A stretch of 25,300 nt of DNA from Actinomycetales bacterium UBA1416 (lineage in GTDB: Bacteria; Actinomycetota; Actinomycetes; Actinomycetales; Actinomycetaceae), in NCBI GenBank assembly GCA_002304945.1, contig DBPQ01000123.1, positions 1 to 25,300 of the forward strand, given 5' to 3'. Positions 1 to 9,079 of this stretch are shown here, piece by piece (the first letter of the stretch is position 1; every line of letters starts with the position of its first letter). The notes beneath the pieces were generated by a model. That model did not search any database. It had not been told where the DNA came from and worked only from the letters and a program-made list of their open reading frames with translations. A program made the position numbers and the translations under genes.

Positions 1-119
1 CTCGCCGTGGTCGCCGTCGCCGATGGCGCGGTCGAGCTCGATGAGGTCTATGCGGTGCTCGGCGAGCACGCGCTGCGCGCGGCGGAGGAAGTCGAGCGCC
101 CAGTCGGCACCCAGGCCCG

Positions 120-123
<4 letters not shown>
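1..123 (-). CDS. dhaL: Dihydroxyacetone kinase ADP-binding subunit DhaL, N-terminal part (cut by window edge)
   Basis: The first 41 codons of a gene that continues beyond the left edge. It starts at a GTG that overlaps the dhaK stop codon (GTGA), the usual sign of translational coupling. The visible peptide ends in LDRAIGDGDHGE, the DhaL signature whose acidic residues and histidine bind the Mg-nucleotide. In this family DhaL carries the bound nucleotide and phosphorylates dihydroxyacetone held covalently on DhaK. Whether the donor is ATP or a PTS phosphoryl group (through DhaM) cannot be told here, because the downstream gene is outside the window. The identity is secure from the motif and from its position next to dhaK. 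Confidence 0.88.
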
Positions 124-1121
<998 letters not shown>

Positions 1122-1178
1122 GGCAGACCCCTTCCCTCGCCCCTACTCTGCCGCGTCACGGCCGGGTGTGGGAGGGGA

Positions 1179-2525
1179 TCAGGCCTTGGAGCGCCCCAAC
1201 AGTTCGCGGGCCTCCGCCGCCAGCACGACGGACCCGACGACGAGGACCCCGGTGGTGCCCGCCGGGTCGCCGTCCCGCTCGGCCAGGGTGGCGGCCCGGT
1301 CGATCGCGTCGGCGAGGGACGGTTCGAGGTGGGCACGGTCCGGGTCGAAGACGTCGCGGGCGATCTCGAGGAGTTCGCCGGCGTCCATGGCGCGGGAGGA
1401 GTGCATCCGGGTCACGACGACCTCGTCGAGCAGTGGCTCGAGCTCGGAGAGCATCGACTCGGCGTCCTTGTCCGCCATGCACGCCACGACGCCGACGATG
1501 CGCGTGAACGCGAACGCCTCCTCGATGGTCTCCCGCACGGCAACCATCCCCGCAGGGTTGTGGCCGGCGTCGACGAGGATCGTCGGGGATGTCCGCACCA
1601 CCTCCAGCCGGCCCGGCGAGGTGACGGTGCCGAAGGCCTCCTCCACCACCTCCCCCGGCAGTGCCCCCCCGCCGAGGAGCACCTCGACGGCGACGAGGGC
1701 GAGGAGGGCGTTGTGCGCCTGGTGCTCCCCGTGGAGCGGCAGGAGGATGTCCGTGTAGGTGGCGGCGGGGGTGCGCAGGGAGAGGATCTGCCCCCCGACG
1801 GCGACGTCACGCCGCGCGACGGTGAGGTCCCCGCCCTCCTCCAGCAGCCGCGCACCGGCGGCCGCGGCGGCCACCGTGATGATCCCGGCGACCTCCTCCC
1901 GCTGCTCGGCGGAGACGACGACCGCCCCGGGCTTGATGATCCCCACCTTCTCGCCCGCGATCTCGCGGATGGAGGACCCGAGCCAGCGCTGGTGGTCGTA
2001 CTCCACCGGCGTGAGCACCGCGATGTCGCCCCCGACGACGTTGGTGGCGTCCCAGCGGCCCCCCATGCCCACCTCGATGACGGCCACGTCGACCGGTGCG
2101 TCGGCGAAGGCCGCGAATGCCATGACGGTGAAGACCTCGAAGAAGCTGAGGCGGGGCCCGCCCTCGGCCTGCGACCGGGCGTCCACCATCGCGATGTACG
2201 GCTCGACGTCCTCCCAGGCGGCGACGAACGCCTCCGGGCTGATGGGCTCGCCGTCGATCGCGATCCGCTCGCGCACCGAGTGGAGGTGCGGGGACGTGAA
2301 ACGGCCGGTCCGCAGTCCCATCGAGCGCACGAGGGCCTCGGCCATCCGCGCGGTGGAGGTCTTGCCGTTCGTCCCGGTCAGGTGGATCGTGCGGAACGTC
2401 TCCTGCGGGTCACCGAGGAGCTCGCACACGGCTGCCACGCGGGCGAGGGACGGCTGGACGTCGTGCTCCGGCGCCCGGGTGAGGATCTCGCGGTAGATCT
2501 CCTCGACCCGCTGCTCGGCGTTCAC
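1179..2525 (-). CDS. folC: Bifunctional dihydrofolate synthase / folylpolyglutamate synthase FolC
   Basis: A 448-residue Mur-ligase-family enzyme that adds L-glutamate to dihydropteroate and then to tetrahydrofolates, using ATP. The P-loop TGTNGKTS sits at 50-57. EVGMGGRWDATN (151-162) is the Mg/ATP region typical of FolC, and the C-terminal domain begins around 300 with GHNPAG at 321-326. The chosen start is the GTG at 2525, which overlaps the ileS stop as GTGA and is preceded by AAGGTGGAGG. Longer open reading upstream runs inside ileS and is not coding. The ileS-folC junction implies translational coupling, so folC probably also answers to the ileS T-box. Nothing unusual is seen in the active-site motifs. 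Confidence 0.94.
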   Translation of the reverse strand: MNAEQRVEEIYREILTRAPEHDVQPSLARVAAVCELLGDPQETFRTIHLTGTNGKTSTARMAEALVRSMGLRTGRFTSPHLHSVRERIAIDGEPISPEAFVAAWEDVEPYIAMVDARSQAEGGPRLSFFEVFTVMAFAAFADAPVDVAVIEVGMGGRWDATNVVGGDIAVLTPVEYDHQRWLGSSIREIAGEKVGIIKPGAVVVSAEQREEVAGIITVAAAAAGARLLEEGGDLTVARRDVAVGGQILSLRTPAATYTDILLPLHGEHQAHNALLALVAVEVLLGGGALPGEVVEEAFGTVTSPGRLEVVRTSPTILVDAGHNPAGMVAVRETIEEAFAFTRIVGVVACMADKDAESMLSELEPLLDEVVVTRMHSSRAMDAGELLEIARDVFDPDRAHLEPSLADAIDRAATLAERDGDPAGTTGVLVVGSVVLAAEARELLGRSKA

Positions 2526-5500
2526 GCCTCCACCTTCGCCAGGCGCTCGATGGCCAGCTCCGGGCCCACCCGGGTGGTGAGCTCGACGGTCAGGGTCTCC
2601 CGGCACACCATCTCCTCGTGGGCCTGGACCCAGCCCATCCGCGCGGCGGGCAGGACGACGGTGAGCTCGATGCGGTCGGCGACGTGCAGGCCGGCCTCCT
2701 TGCGCGCGTCCTGGACGAGGCGGACGAGGTCGCGGGCGTAGCCCTCGGCCTCGAGTTCCTCGTCCACGGTGGTGTCGAGGACCACGAACGCGCCGGACTC
2801 CAGCACAGCGGCCACCGACCCCTCCTCCGCGTCGACGGCAGTGGTGAGGGTGTACTGGCCCTCGTCGAGCACCACGGGGTTCCCGTCGAGGGTGACGCCG
2901 GGGAACCGGACGCCCGCCTCCACCCGCTCCCACTGGCCCGCACGGACCGCACCGAAGAGCTTCGAGGTGAGCTTCCGTACCTCGCCGGTGAGGGTGCGCG
3001 GCAGGAGGGTGAGCTCCTCGCGCACGGTGAGGCCGGAGCCGGCCGGGTCGACGAGCACGACCTCCTTGACGTTGACCTCGGAGGCGATGAGCGCCGTGAA
3101 GGGCTCGAGCAGCCGAGGGTGGGCGGTGACCACGCGCAGCGTGCGCAGCGGCAGCCGCACGCGCAGCCGGTTCGCCTTGCGGAGGGCGTGCGTGGCCGAG
3201 ACCACGGCGCGCACCTCGTCCATCGCGGCCACGAGGTCCGGGTCGGCGACGGTCTCGGGCAGCTCCGGCCAGTCGGTGAGGTGGACGGAGCGCCCTCCGG
3301 TGAGGCCGCGCCACACCTCCTCCGCGACGAGGGGCGCGAGGGGTGCCATCACGCGGGTGAGCACCTCGAGCGCGGTGTACAGGGTGTCGAACGCGCGAGT
3401 GTCCTCCTCCCAGAAGCGGTCCCGGGTGGTGCGGACGTACCAGTTGGTGAGCAGGTCGAGGTGGTCGCGGATCTCGAGGGAGGCGGCCGGCAGGTCGTAG
3501 GCGTCGAGGAGGTCACCCACCGTCTCGGCGAGGTCGCGGGTGCGGGCCAGGACGTACCGGTCCACGACCTCCAGCCGGGCGAGCGCCTCCGGGTCCGCCA
3601 TGTCGACGGGGCGCGCGAGGTAGCCCGCACCACGGTCGCACGTGCCCGCGTAGAGGGAGAAGAAGTACCACGTGTTCCACAGCGGCAGCAGCACGTGCCG
3701 GACGGCCTCGCGGATGCCCTCCTCCGCCACCACGAGGTTGCCGCCGCGCAGCACCGGGGACGCCATGAGGGACCAGCGCACCGCGTCCGAGCCGTAGGTG
3801 TGGAACATGTCCTGCGGGTCGGGGTAGTTGCGCAGCTTCTTCGAGGCCTTCCGCCCGTCGTTGCCCAGCACGATGCCGTGCGAGATGCAGGAGAGGAAGG
3901 CGGGCCGGTCGAACAGCGCGGTGGCGAGCACGTGCAGGGTGTAGAACCAGCCGCGGGTCTGGCCGATGTACTCCACGATGAAGTCGCCCGGGAAGTGGTG
4001 GTCGAACCACTCGGTGTTCTCGAACGGGTAGTGCACCTGGGCGAACGGCATCGACCCGGAGTCGAACCACACGTCCAGGACGTCGGGGATGCGGCGCATC
4101 ATAGACCGGCCCGTCGGGTCGTCCGGGTTGGGCCGGGTGAGGCTGTCGATGAACGGCCGGTGCAGGTCGGTCACCGTCACACCGAAGTCGCGCTCCAGTT
4201 CGGCGATCGAACCGTAGACGTCGATGCGTGGGTGGGCCGGGTCATCGGACTTCCACACCGGGATCGGGCTGCCCCAGTAGCGATTCCGGGAGATGGACCA
4301 GTCGCGCGCCCCGGCCAGCCAGTTGCCGAAGATCCCGTCCTTGATGTGGTCGGGCACCCAGGTGATCTGCTGGTTGAGCTCCACCATCCGGTCCCGGAAC
4401 TCGCTCACGCGCACGAACCAGGAGCCGACCGCCCGGTAGATCAGCGGCTCTCCGCAGCGCCAGCAGTGCGGGTAGGAGTGGTTGTAGGAGGCGAGCCGCA
4501 CGAGCACGGCCCGCTGGTGGGCCGGCCGGCGGGCGAGCGGCCCGGTGGAGTCCCGCAGGTCCCGCGCGATGGGCATGTTGGCCTCGAACACGTGCTGGCC
4601 GGCATAGTCCGACACCTCGGCGGTGAAGCGTCCGCCGTCGTCGACCGGCACGACCGTGCCGATGTGCCAGGCCTGGCAGGCGAGCATGTCGTCCTCGCCG
4701 AAGGCGGGGGCCATGTGGACGAGCCCGGTGCCGTCCTCGGTGGTGACGAAGTCGCCGGGGATGATCGTGAACGCGTTGGGCCCCGGCGCCTCATGGGCCG
4801 TGAAGTAGTCGAAGATCGGGTGGTAGCGCCGTCCCACCAGCTCGGACCCTCGGTGCCGTGCCACGACCTCCGGAGACTCCCCGAGCTCGCGGGCGTGCGC
4901 GCCGAGCAGGTCCTCGGCGAGCAGGACCTGCTGGCCGGCCAGCTCGCCCTCGGACGGCACCACCGTGGCGTAGGTGATCTCCGGGCCGACGGCGAGGGCG
5001 AGGTTCGAGGGCAACGTCCAGGGCGTCGTCGTCCAGATCAGCGCGAGCTCACCGGTCTCGAGGCGCAGGCCGACGGTCACCGTCTGGTCCTGGCGGTCCT
5101 GGTAGACGTCGTCGTCCATCCGGAGCTCGTGGTTGGACAGCGGGGTCTGGTCCTTCCAGCAGTACGGCAGCACGCGGTGGCCCTCGTAGGCGAGGCCCTT
5201 GTCGTACAGCCGCTTGAAGGCCCAGATCACGGACTCCATGAAGGGGGTGTCCATGGTCTTGTAGTCGTTCTCGAAGTCCACCCACCGCGCCTGGCGGGTG
5301 ACGTAGTCCTCCCACTCCTTGGCATAGGTGAGCACGGACTTCCGGCACGCGTCGTTGAAGACGTCGATGCCGAGCTCCTCGATCTGGGTCTTGTCGGTGA
5401 TCCCGAGGACGCGCTCGGCCTCGAGCTCGGCGGGCAGCCCGTGCGTGTCCCACCCGAAGCGCCGCTCGACGCGGCGTCCCCGCTGGGTCTGGAAGCGCCC

Positions 5501-5737
5501 GACCACGTCCTTGACGTAGCCGGTGAGCAGGTGGCCGTAGTGGGGCAGCCCGTTGGCGAAGGGCGGGCCGTCGTAGAAGACGAACTCGTTGGCGCCGTCC
5601 TCGCCGGCGTCCCGCTGGTCGATGGAGGCCTGGAACGTTCCGTCAGCTTTCCAGAAGGCGAGGACGTCCTCCTCGATGCCGGGGAGGTCCGGGGAGGGGG
5701 TCAGCTCGGTGTCCCGGTGCAGCGGGTAGTGCGTCAC
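2522..5737 (-). CDS. ileS: Isoleucyl-tRNA synthetase
   Basis: A class I aminoacyl-tRNA synthetase of 1071 residues that charges tRNA-Ile with isoleucine. The HIGH motif is HYGH at 66-69. Editing-domain and SWIM-type sequence follows, then the nucleotide-binding loop at 630-634, which reads KASKK instead of the usual KMSKS or KMSKR. The C-terminal half is an anticodon-binding region of normal length. The start is a GTG at 5737 with AGGAG five bases upstream. Extending to codon -28 would run the protein into the T-box leader and is rejected. It heads the minus-strand unit ileS-folC-dhaK-dhaL. Regulation is by the T-box just upstream. The overall sequence resembles actinobacterial IleRS; the altered loop is the only oddity. 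Confidence 0.96.
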   Translation of the reverse strand: MTHYPLHRDTELTPSPDLPGIEEDVLAFWKADGTFQASIDQRDAGEDGANEFVFYDGPPFANGLPHYGHLLTGYVKDVVGRFQTQRGRRVERRFGWDTHGLPAELEAERVLGITDKTQIEELGIDVFNDACRKSVLTYAKEWEDYVTRQARWVDFENDYKTMDTPFMESVIWAFKRLYDKGLAYEGHRVLPYCWKDQTPLSNHELRMDDDVYQDRQDQTVTVGLRLETGELALIWTTTPWTLPSNLALAVGPEITYATVVPSEGELAGQQVLLAEDLLGAHARELGESPEVVARHRGSELVGRRYHPIFDYFTAHEAPGPNAFTIIPGDFVTTEDGTGLVHMAPAFGEDDMLACQAWHIGTVVPVDDGGRFTAEVSDYAGQHVFEANMPIARDLRDSTGPLARRPAHQRAVLVRLASYNHSYPHCWRCGEPLIYRAVGSWFVRVSEFRDRMVELNQQITWVPDHIKDGIFGNWLAGARDWSISRNRYWGSPIPVWKSDDPAHPRIDVYGSIAELERDFGVTVTDLHRPFIDSLTRPNPDDPTGRSMMRRIPDVLDVWFDSGSMPFAQVHYPFENTEWFDHHFPGDFIVEYIGQTRGWFYTLHVLATALFDRPAFLSCISHGIVLGNDGRKASKKLRNYPDPQDMFHTYGSDAVRWSLMASPVLRGGNLVVAEEGIREAVRHVLLPLWNTWYFFSLYAGTCDRGAGYLARPVDMADPEALARLEVVDRYVLARTRDLAETVGDLLDAYDLPAASLEIRDHLDLLTNWYVRTTRDRFWEEDTRAFDTLYTALEVLTRVMAPLAPLVAEEVWRGLTGGRSVHLTDWPELPETVADPDLVAAMDEVRAVVSATHALRKANRLRVRLPLRTLRVVTAHPRLLEPFTALIASEVNVKEVVLVDPAGSGLTVREELTLLPRTLTGEVRKLTSKLFGAVRAGQWERVEAGVRFPGVTLDGNPVVLDEGQYTLTTAVDAEEGSVAAVLESGAFVVLDTTVDEELEAEGYARDLVRLVQDARKEAGLHVADRIELTVVLPAARMGWVQAHEEMVCRETLTVELTTRVGPELAIERLAKVEA

Positions 5738-5920
5738 GAGTGCTCCTGACAGTGGTGGATCGGGCCCGTGGGGACGACGTGTGCCGCGGTACCACCCCAC
5801 TTGTCCCCGCGAGGGGACCACTCGTTGCCGCGCTGTGACGGGCGCGCCCGTCCGGTTCTACTGGGCCGTACGGCCGTTCTTCCGGAGGCTCACCGGTGAT
5901 GGCCGGGTCAGTGCCTTGTG
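5738..5920 (-). promoter_or_regulatory. Isoleucine T-box riboswitch (translational type) in the ileS leader
   Basis: Reading the minus strand, the T-box core GGGGTGGTACCGCGG lies at 5798-5784; its TGG contacts the tRNA acceptor end. A minimal stem-loop with CCGG arms (5906-5903 and 5896-5893) presents the triplet ATC at 5900-5898, an isoleucine specifier codon. It is followed by GAGCCTCCGGAAGAACGG, a stretch I recognise from actinobacterial ileS T-boxes. Further hairpins lie at 5851-5838 and 5818-5803. There is no U-tract terminator. The ileS ribosome site (AGGAG, 5747-5743) lies about 37 nt past the T-box core, and ACCAC just before it can pair with GTGGT of the core. This fits control of translation: uncharged tRNA-Ile frees the ribosome site. 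The 5' limit is estimated from the promoter. Confidence 0.9.
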
Positions 5921-5926
5921 GCGCTC

Positions 5927-5957
5927 ACTGTACCCGGAGCACGGCCCGCCGTTCCAA
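5927..5957 (-). promoter_or_regulatory. Possible sigma-A-type promoter of ileS
   Basis: On the minus strand TTGGAA (5957-5952) is followed after 19 bases by TACAGT (5932-5927). This would start transcription near 5920, just ahead of the T-box specifier stem. The spacing is 1-2 bases longer than ideal (18 if TGGAAC is taken as the -35), so the -35 assignment is weak while the -10 is reasonable. The elements sit only 2-30 bp beyond the end of the neighbouring aldehyde dehydrogenase gene. Confidence 0.45.
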
Positions 5958-5959
5958 CC

Positions 5960-7435
5960 TCAGGACGCGAACGGGTCGGGGAAGCCGACGTACACCGTCT
6001 CGAGGTAGTCCTCGATCCCCTCCGACCCGCCCTCGCGGCCCATCCCGGAGTGCTTGACCCCGCCGAACGGGGCGGCCGCGTTCGAGATGGTGCCGGAGTT
6101 GACCCCCAACATGCCGACCTCCAGGGTCTCGGTGAGGCGCAGGACTCGTGCCATGTCCGAGGTGTGGACGTAGCCGGCGAGCCCGACGTCGGTCGCGTTG
6201 GCCATCGCCACCACCTCCTCCTCGGTGTCGAAGGCGACCACGGGCGCCACCGGCCCGAAGATCTCGTCGTTCGCGATCGCCGCCCCCGGCGCCACGTCGG
6301 CGAGCACGGTCGGCCGGTAGAAGTAGCCGGGCCGGTCCACCGCGCACCCACCGGTGACGATGCGGGCGCCGGCGGCGACGGCGTCCTGCACCATCGCGTC
6401 GATGCGGGCACGCTGGCCCTCGGAGACGATCGGTCCCATCTCGGAGGCCGGGTCCAGCCCGTCGGCGATGGTGAGGGCCTCGAAGCGCTCAGCGAGACGG
6501 CGCGAGAACTCCTCGGCGATCGAGGAGTGGACGTAGAACCGGTTGGCGGCGTTGCAGGCCTCCCCCATGTTGCGCATCTTGGTCTGGAACGCCCCGGTGA
6601 CCGCCGCGTCCAGGTCCGCGTCCTCGAACACGATGAACGGGGCGCAGCCGCCGAGTTCCATCGAGGTGCGCACCACGTTGGACGCCGCCTCCTTCAGCAG
6701 CGCCATGCCCACCGGGGTGGAGCCTGTGAAGGAGAGCTTCCGCAGCCGGCGGTCCTGGATCATGGGGCCCGTCACCGGGGGCGCGAACGTGGTGGGGATG
6801 ATCCCGACCACGCCGTCCGGGACGCCGACCTCCTGGAGGACGCTCACGAACGCGAGCGAGGTGAGCGGCGTGAGGTCGGAGGGCTTCAGGATGGCCGTGC
6901 ACCCGGCGGCCAGCGCGGCGGCGACCTTGCGCGTCGCCATGGCGAGGGGGAAGTTCCACGGCGTGATGAGGAGCGCGGGGCCGACCGGTCGCTTCACGGT
7001 GAGGATCCGGAGGTTGCCCTCCGGGGAGGGGGTGTACCGGCCGTTGATGCGGACCGCCTCCTCGGAGAACCAGCGCACGAACTCGTTGCCGTAGACGAGC
7101 TCGGCGCGGGACTCCGCGAGCGGCTTGCCCATCTCGAGGGTCATGAGGGCGGCGAACTCGTCCCCGAGCTCGTTGATCCGCTCGAAGGCCGCGCGGAGCA
7201 GCTCACCCCGGACGCGTGCCGGTGTGGCGGCCCAGTCCCGTTGGGCCGCGGCGGCCGCGTCGAGGGCTGCCATGCCGTCGGCAGGGCCGGCATCCGCCAC
7301 CGTGGCGATGACCTCGCCGGTGGCGGGGTTGAGGACGTCGAAGCGGCGGCCGTCCGCAGCCGGGCGCCAGGTCCCCCCGATGAGGAGGTCGGTCGGGGCG
7401 ATCCGCAGGGCGCGGGTCGCGAGGTCGTCAGTCAT
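5960..7435 (-). CDS. NAD(P)-dependent succinate-semialdehyde dehydrogenase-type aldehyde dehydrogenase
   Basis: A 491-residue aldehyde dehydrogenase, GabD-like in overall sequence. The cofactor-binding LITPWNFP is at 156-163 and SFTGST at 235-240. The general base is Glu260 in MELGG and the catalytic nucleophile is Cys294 in GEACNAANRF. ELGG is followed by Cys rather than the common Lys. The ATG at 7435 has AAGGGG upstream and is preferred to an in-frame ATG 39 codons earlier, whose extension resembles no ALDH N terminus. The gene is transcribed away from the homoprotocatechuate operon and shares its intergenic region. Succinate semialdehyde is the end product of that pathway, so oxidation to succinate is the likely role. 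Substrate preference among short semialdehydes is inferred from context and not proven. Confidence 0.88.
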   Translation of the reverse strand: MTDDLATRALRIAPTDLLIGGTWRPAADGRRFDVLNPATGEVIATVADAGPADGMAALDAAAAAQRDWAATPARVRGELLRAAFERINELGDEFAALMTLEMGKPLAESRAELVYGNEFVRWFSEEAVRINGRYTPSPEGNLRILTVKRPVGPALLITPWNFPLAMATRKVAAALAAGCTAILKPSDLTPLTSLAFVSVLQEVGVPDGVVGIIPTTFAPPVTGPMIQDRRLRKLSFTGSTPVGMALLKEAASNVVRTSMELGGCAPFIVFEDADLDAAVTGAFQTKMRNMGEACNAANRFYVHSSIAEEFSRRLAERFEALTIADGLDPASEMGPIVSEGQRARIDAMVQDAVAAGARIVTGGCAVDRPGYFYRPTVLADVAPGAAIANDEIFGPVAPVVAFDTEEEVVAMANATDVGLAGYVHTSDMARVLRLTETLEVGMLGVNSGTISNAAAPFGGVKHSGMGREGGSEGIEDYLETVYVGFPDPFAS

Positions 7436-7526
7436 GTCGTCCCCTTCGGGTTGTGCCGACGCCGGCCCCTTCGTGAGGCCCGCGGTCCTTCGGTGCAGGG
7501 GTCCCGGAACTTCCTCCGCCCAACGC

Positions 7527-7555
7527 TTGACATGTGGCGTGGCCCACTGCATGAT
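7527..7555 (+). promoter_or_regulatory. Promoter of the aromatic-catabolism operon
   Basis: A perfect -35 TTGACA (7527-7532), a 17-base spacer and CATGAT (7550-7555) as the -10. This is the best sigma-A-type promoter I see in the window. It lies 43-72 bp before the ATG of the FAH-RraA gene and directly abuts the palindrome at 7556-7577. Confidence 0.7.
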
Positions 7556-7577
7556 TCATGTATCAGATCGTATATGA
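7556..7577. promoter_or_regulatory. Candidate operator: AT-rich imperfect palindrome between divergent promoters
   Basis: TCATGTATCAGATCGTATATGA has arms TCATRTA and TATATGA around an 8-base centre, in a local AT-rich patch unlike the surrounding GC-rich DNA. It begins one base after the -10 element, so a bound protein would cover the transcription start. The obvious candidate ligand is the GntR/FCD regulator encoded at 16001-16690. The match to a known FCD operator consensus is not established. A single TGTATC half-site recurs inverted at 16760-16765, upstream of the hydroxylase gene. Confidence 0.5.
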
Positions 7578-7598
7578 CTTCATGGACGAAGGGTAGGG

Positions 7599-9062
7599 AT
7601 GAACGCGATCAGCGAGAAGATCCGGCCGGGGAAGGTCGTGGCCGTGCACCTCAGCTACCGCTCGCGGGCGGACCAGCGGGGCCGCACGCCGGCGCACCCC
7701 TCCTACTTCCTGAAGGCACCGAGCTCCCTGACGGGGCCCGGTGAGGTGACCCGGCCCGCCGGGACCGAGCTCCTCGGGTTCGAGGGTGAGATCGCGGTCG
7801 TGATCGGCACCGCCGCACGCGACGTCTCCCCCGCCGACGGCTGGTCCCACGTCGGCTGGGTCACCGCCTCGAACGACCTCGGCCTCCACGACCTGCGCTA
7901 CGCCGACAAGGGCTCGAACGTGCGCTCCAAGAGTGGCGACGGCTTCACCCCCGTCGGACCCGCCCTCATCCCCGCCTCCCAGGTCCGGCAGGACGGGCTG
8001 CGCGTGCGCACCTGGCTGGACGGAGAGCTCGTCCAGGACGACACCTCCGCCGGGATGCTCTTCACCATCGGCGAGATGGTCGCCGACCTGTCGCGGTTCA
8101 TGACGCTGGAGCCCGGCGACGTCATCCTCACGGGGACGCCGGCCGGCGCCTCGGTCGCCCAGCCCGGGCAGCGCATCGCGGTGGAGGTCAGCGCGGCGGA
8201 CGACCCCGCCGTCACCTCCGGCCGGCTCGAGACCCTCGTCGTCGAGGGCCCGGAGCTGGCCCCCTGGGGCAACCCGCCGAAGGTCGACGACGCGCAGCGC
8301 TCCGACGCCTGGGGCCACCCGGTCACCACCGGCTTCGAACTCACCGACGACCTGCGGGCCCGCCTGGAGAAGGTCGCCGTGGCCACGCTCTCCGTCCAGC
8401 TCCGGAAGCGCGGCTTCGACCACGTCTCCATCGACGGCGTCCGTCCCCTGCTCCCGGGGACCAAGCTCATCGGGCGCGCACGGACCCTCCTCTACCTGCC
8501 CTACCGCAAGGACCTCTTCGACGCCCGCGGGAACGGCTTCAACGCCCAGAAGCGGGCCATCGAGTCGGTGCAGCCCGGCGAGGTGCTCGTGATGAGTGCC
8601 CGTGGCGACTCCTCCGCCGGCACGCTGGGTGACATCCTCGCCCTGCGCGCCAAGGTGCGCGGCGCCGCCGGCATCATCACCGACGGTGCGGTCCGCGACC
8701 ACGCCCCCGTCCGCGAGGTCGGCATGCCGGTCTACTCCTCCGGCGCCCACCCGGCGGTGCTCGGCCGGCGCCACGTCCCGTGGGCGACCGACGTCGACAT
8801 CGCCTGCGGCGGCGCCACGGTCCGCGTCGGCGACGTCATCGTCGCCGACGACGACGGTCCGATCGTGATCCCGCCCCACCTCCTCGTCGAGGTACTGGAA
8901 GCCGCCGAGGCCCAGGAGGAGGAGGAGTCCTTCATCGCCGAGATGGTCGCCGGCGGCGAGGGCATCGAGGGCCTCTACCCCATCGGCACCGCCTGGCGCG
9001 ACCGCTTCGAGGCCTGGCGGTCCGCCCGCACCCCCCAGTCCACTCCCACCACCAACCCGTGA
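7599..9062 (+). CDS. Fusion of an FAH-family isomerase/decarboxylase (HpaG-like) with an RraA-like aldolase/decarboxylase domain
   Basis: A 487-residue two-domain enzyme and first gene of the operon. Residues about 10-215 form a fumarylacetoacetate-hydrolase fold: the metal ligands are likely Glu62, Glu64 (EGE) and Asp93, and GDVILTGTPAG (173-183) is the family signature found in HpaG/HpcE. Residues about 245-470 are RraA-like (HMG/CHA aldolase family), with GDSSAGTLGDI (336-346) and TDGAVRD (361-367). That motif keeps the Arg-Asp pair needed for metal binding and catalysis in class II pyruvate aldolases. In E. coli HpcE two FAH domains carry out decarboxylation and isomerisation; here the second is replaced by RraA. 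The start is ATG with GAAGGG five bases upstream. Its exact division of labour is inferred and could cover the HpaF, HpaG or aldolase step. Confidence 0.85.
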   Translation: MNAISEKIRPGKVVAVHLSYRSRADQRGRTPAHPSYFLKAPSSLTGPGEVTRPAGTELLGFEGEIAVVIGTAARDVSPADGWSHVGWVTASNDLGLHDLRYADKGSNVRSKSGDGFTPVGPALIPASQVRQDGLRVRTWLDGELVQDDTSAGMLFTIGEMVADLSRFMTLEPGDVILTGTPAGASVAQPGQRIAVEVSAADDPAVTSGRLETLVVEGPELAPWGNPPKVDDAQRSDAWGHPVTTGFELTDDLRARLEKVAVATLSVQLRKRGFDHVSIDGVRPLLPGTKLIGRARTLLYLPYRKDLFDARGNGFNAQKRAIESVQPGEVLVMSARGDSSAGTLGDILALRAKVRGAAGIITDGAVRDHAPVREVGMPVYSSGAHPAVLGRRHVPWATDVDIACGGATVRVGDVIVADDDGPIVIPPHLLVEVLEAAEAQEEEESFIAEMVAGGEGIEGLYPIGTAWRDRFEAWRSARTPQSTPTTNP

Positions 9063-9079
9063 CATCCGAGAGGAACCCC

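Noticed and set aside
5738..5821. Upstream start for ileS at 5821
   Set aside because: It would translate the T-box core; the GTG at 5737 has AGGAG at five bases and gives the family N terminus.
5936..5942. GTGCTCC, exactly complementary to the GGAGCAC around the ileS ribosome site (5746-5740)
   Set aside because: It lies upstream of the predicted -10 box and so should not be in the transcript. It is probably chance unless transcription starts further upstream.
7436..7552. Upstream ATG (7552) extending the succinate-semialdehyde dehydrogenase by 39 residues
   Set aside because: The extension would cross the ALDH-side promoter region, has no ALDH resemblance, and the ATG at 7435 has a good AAGGGG site.
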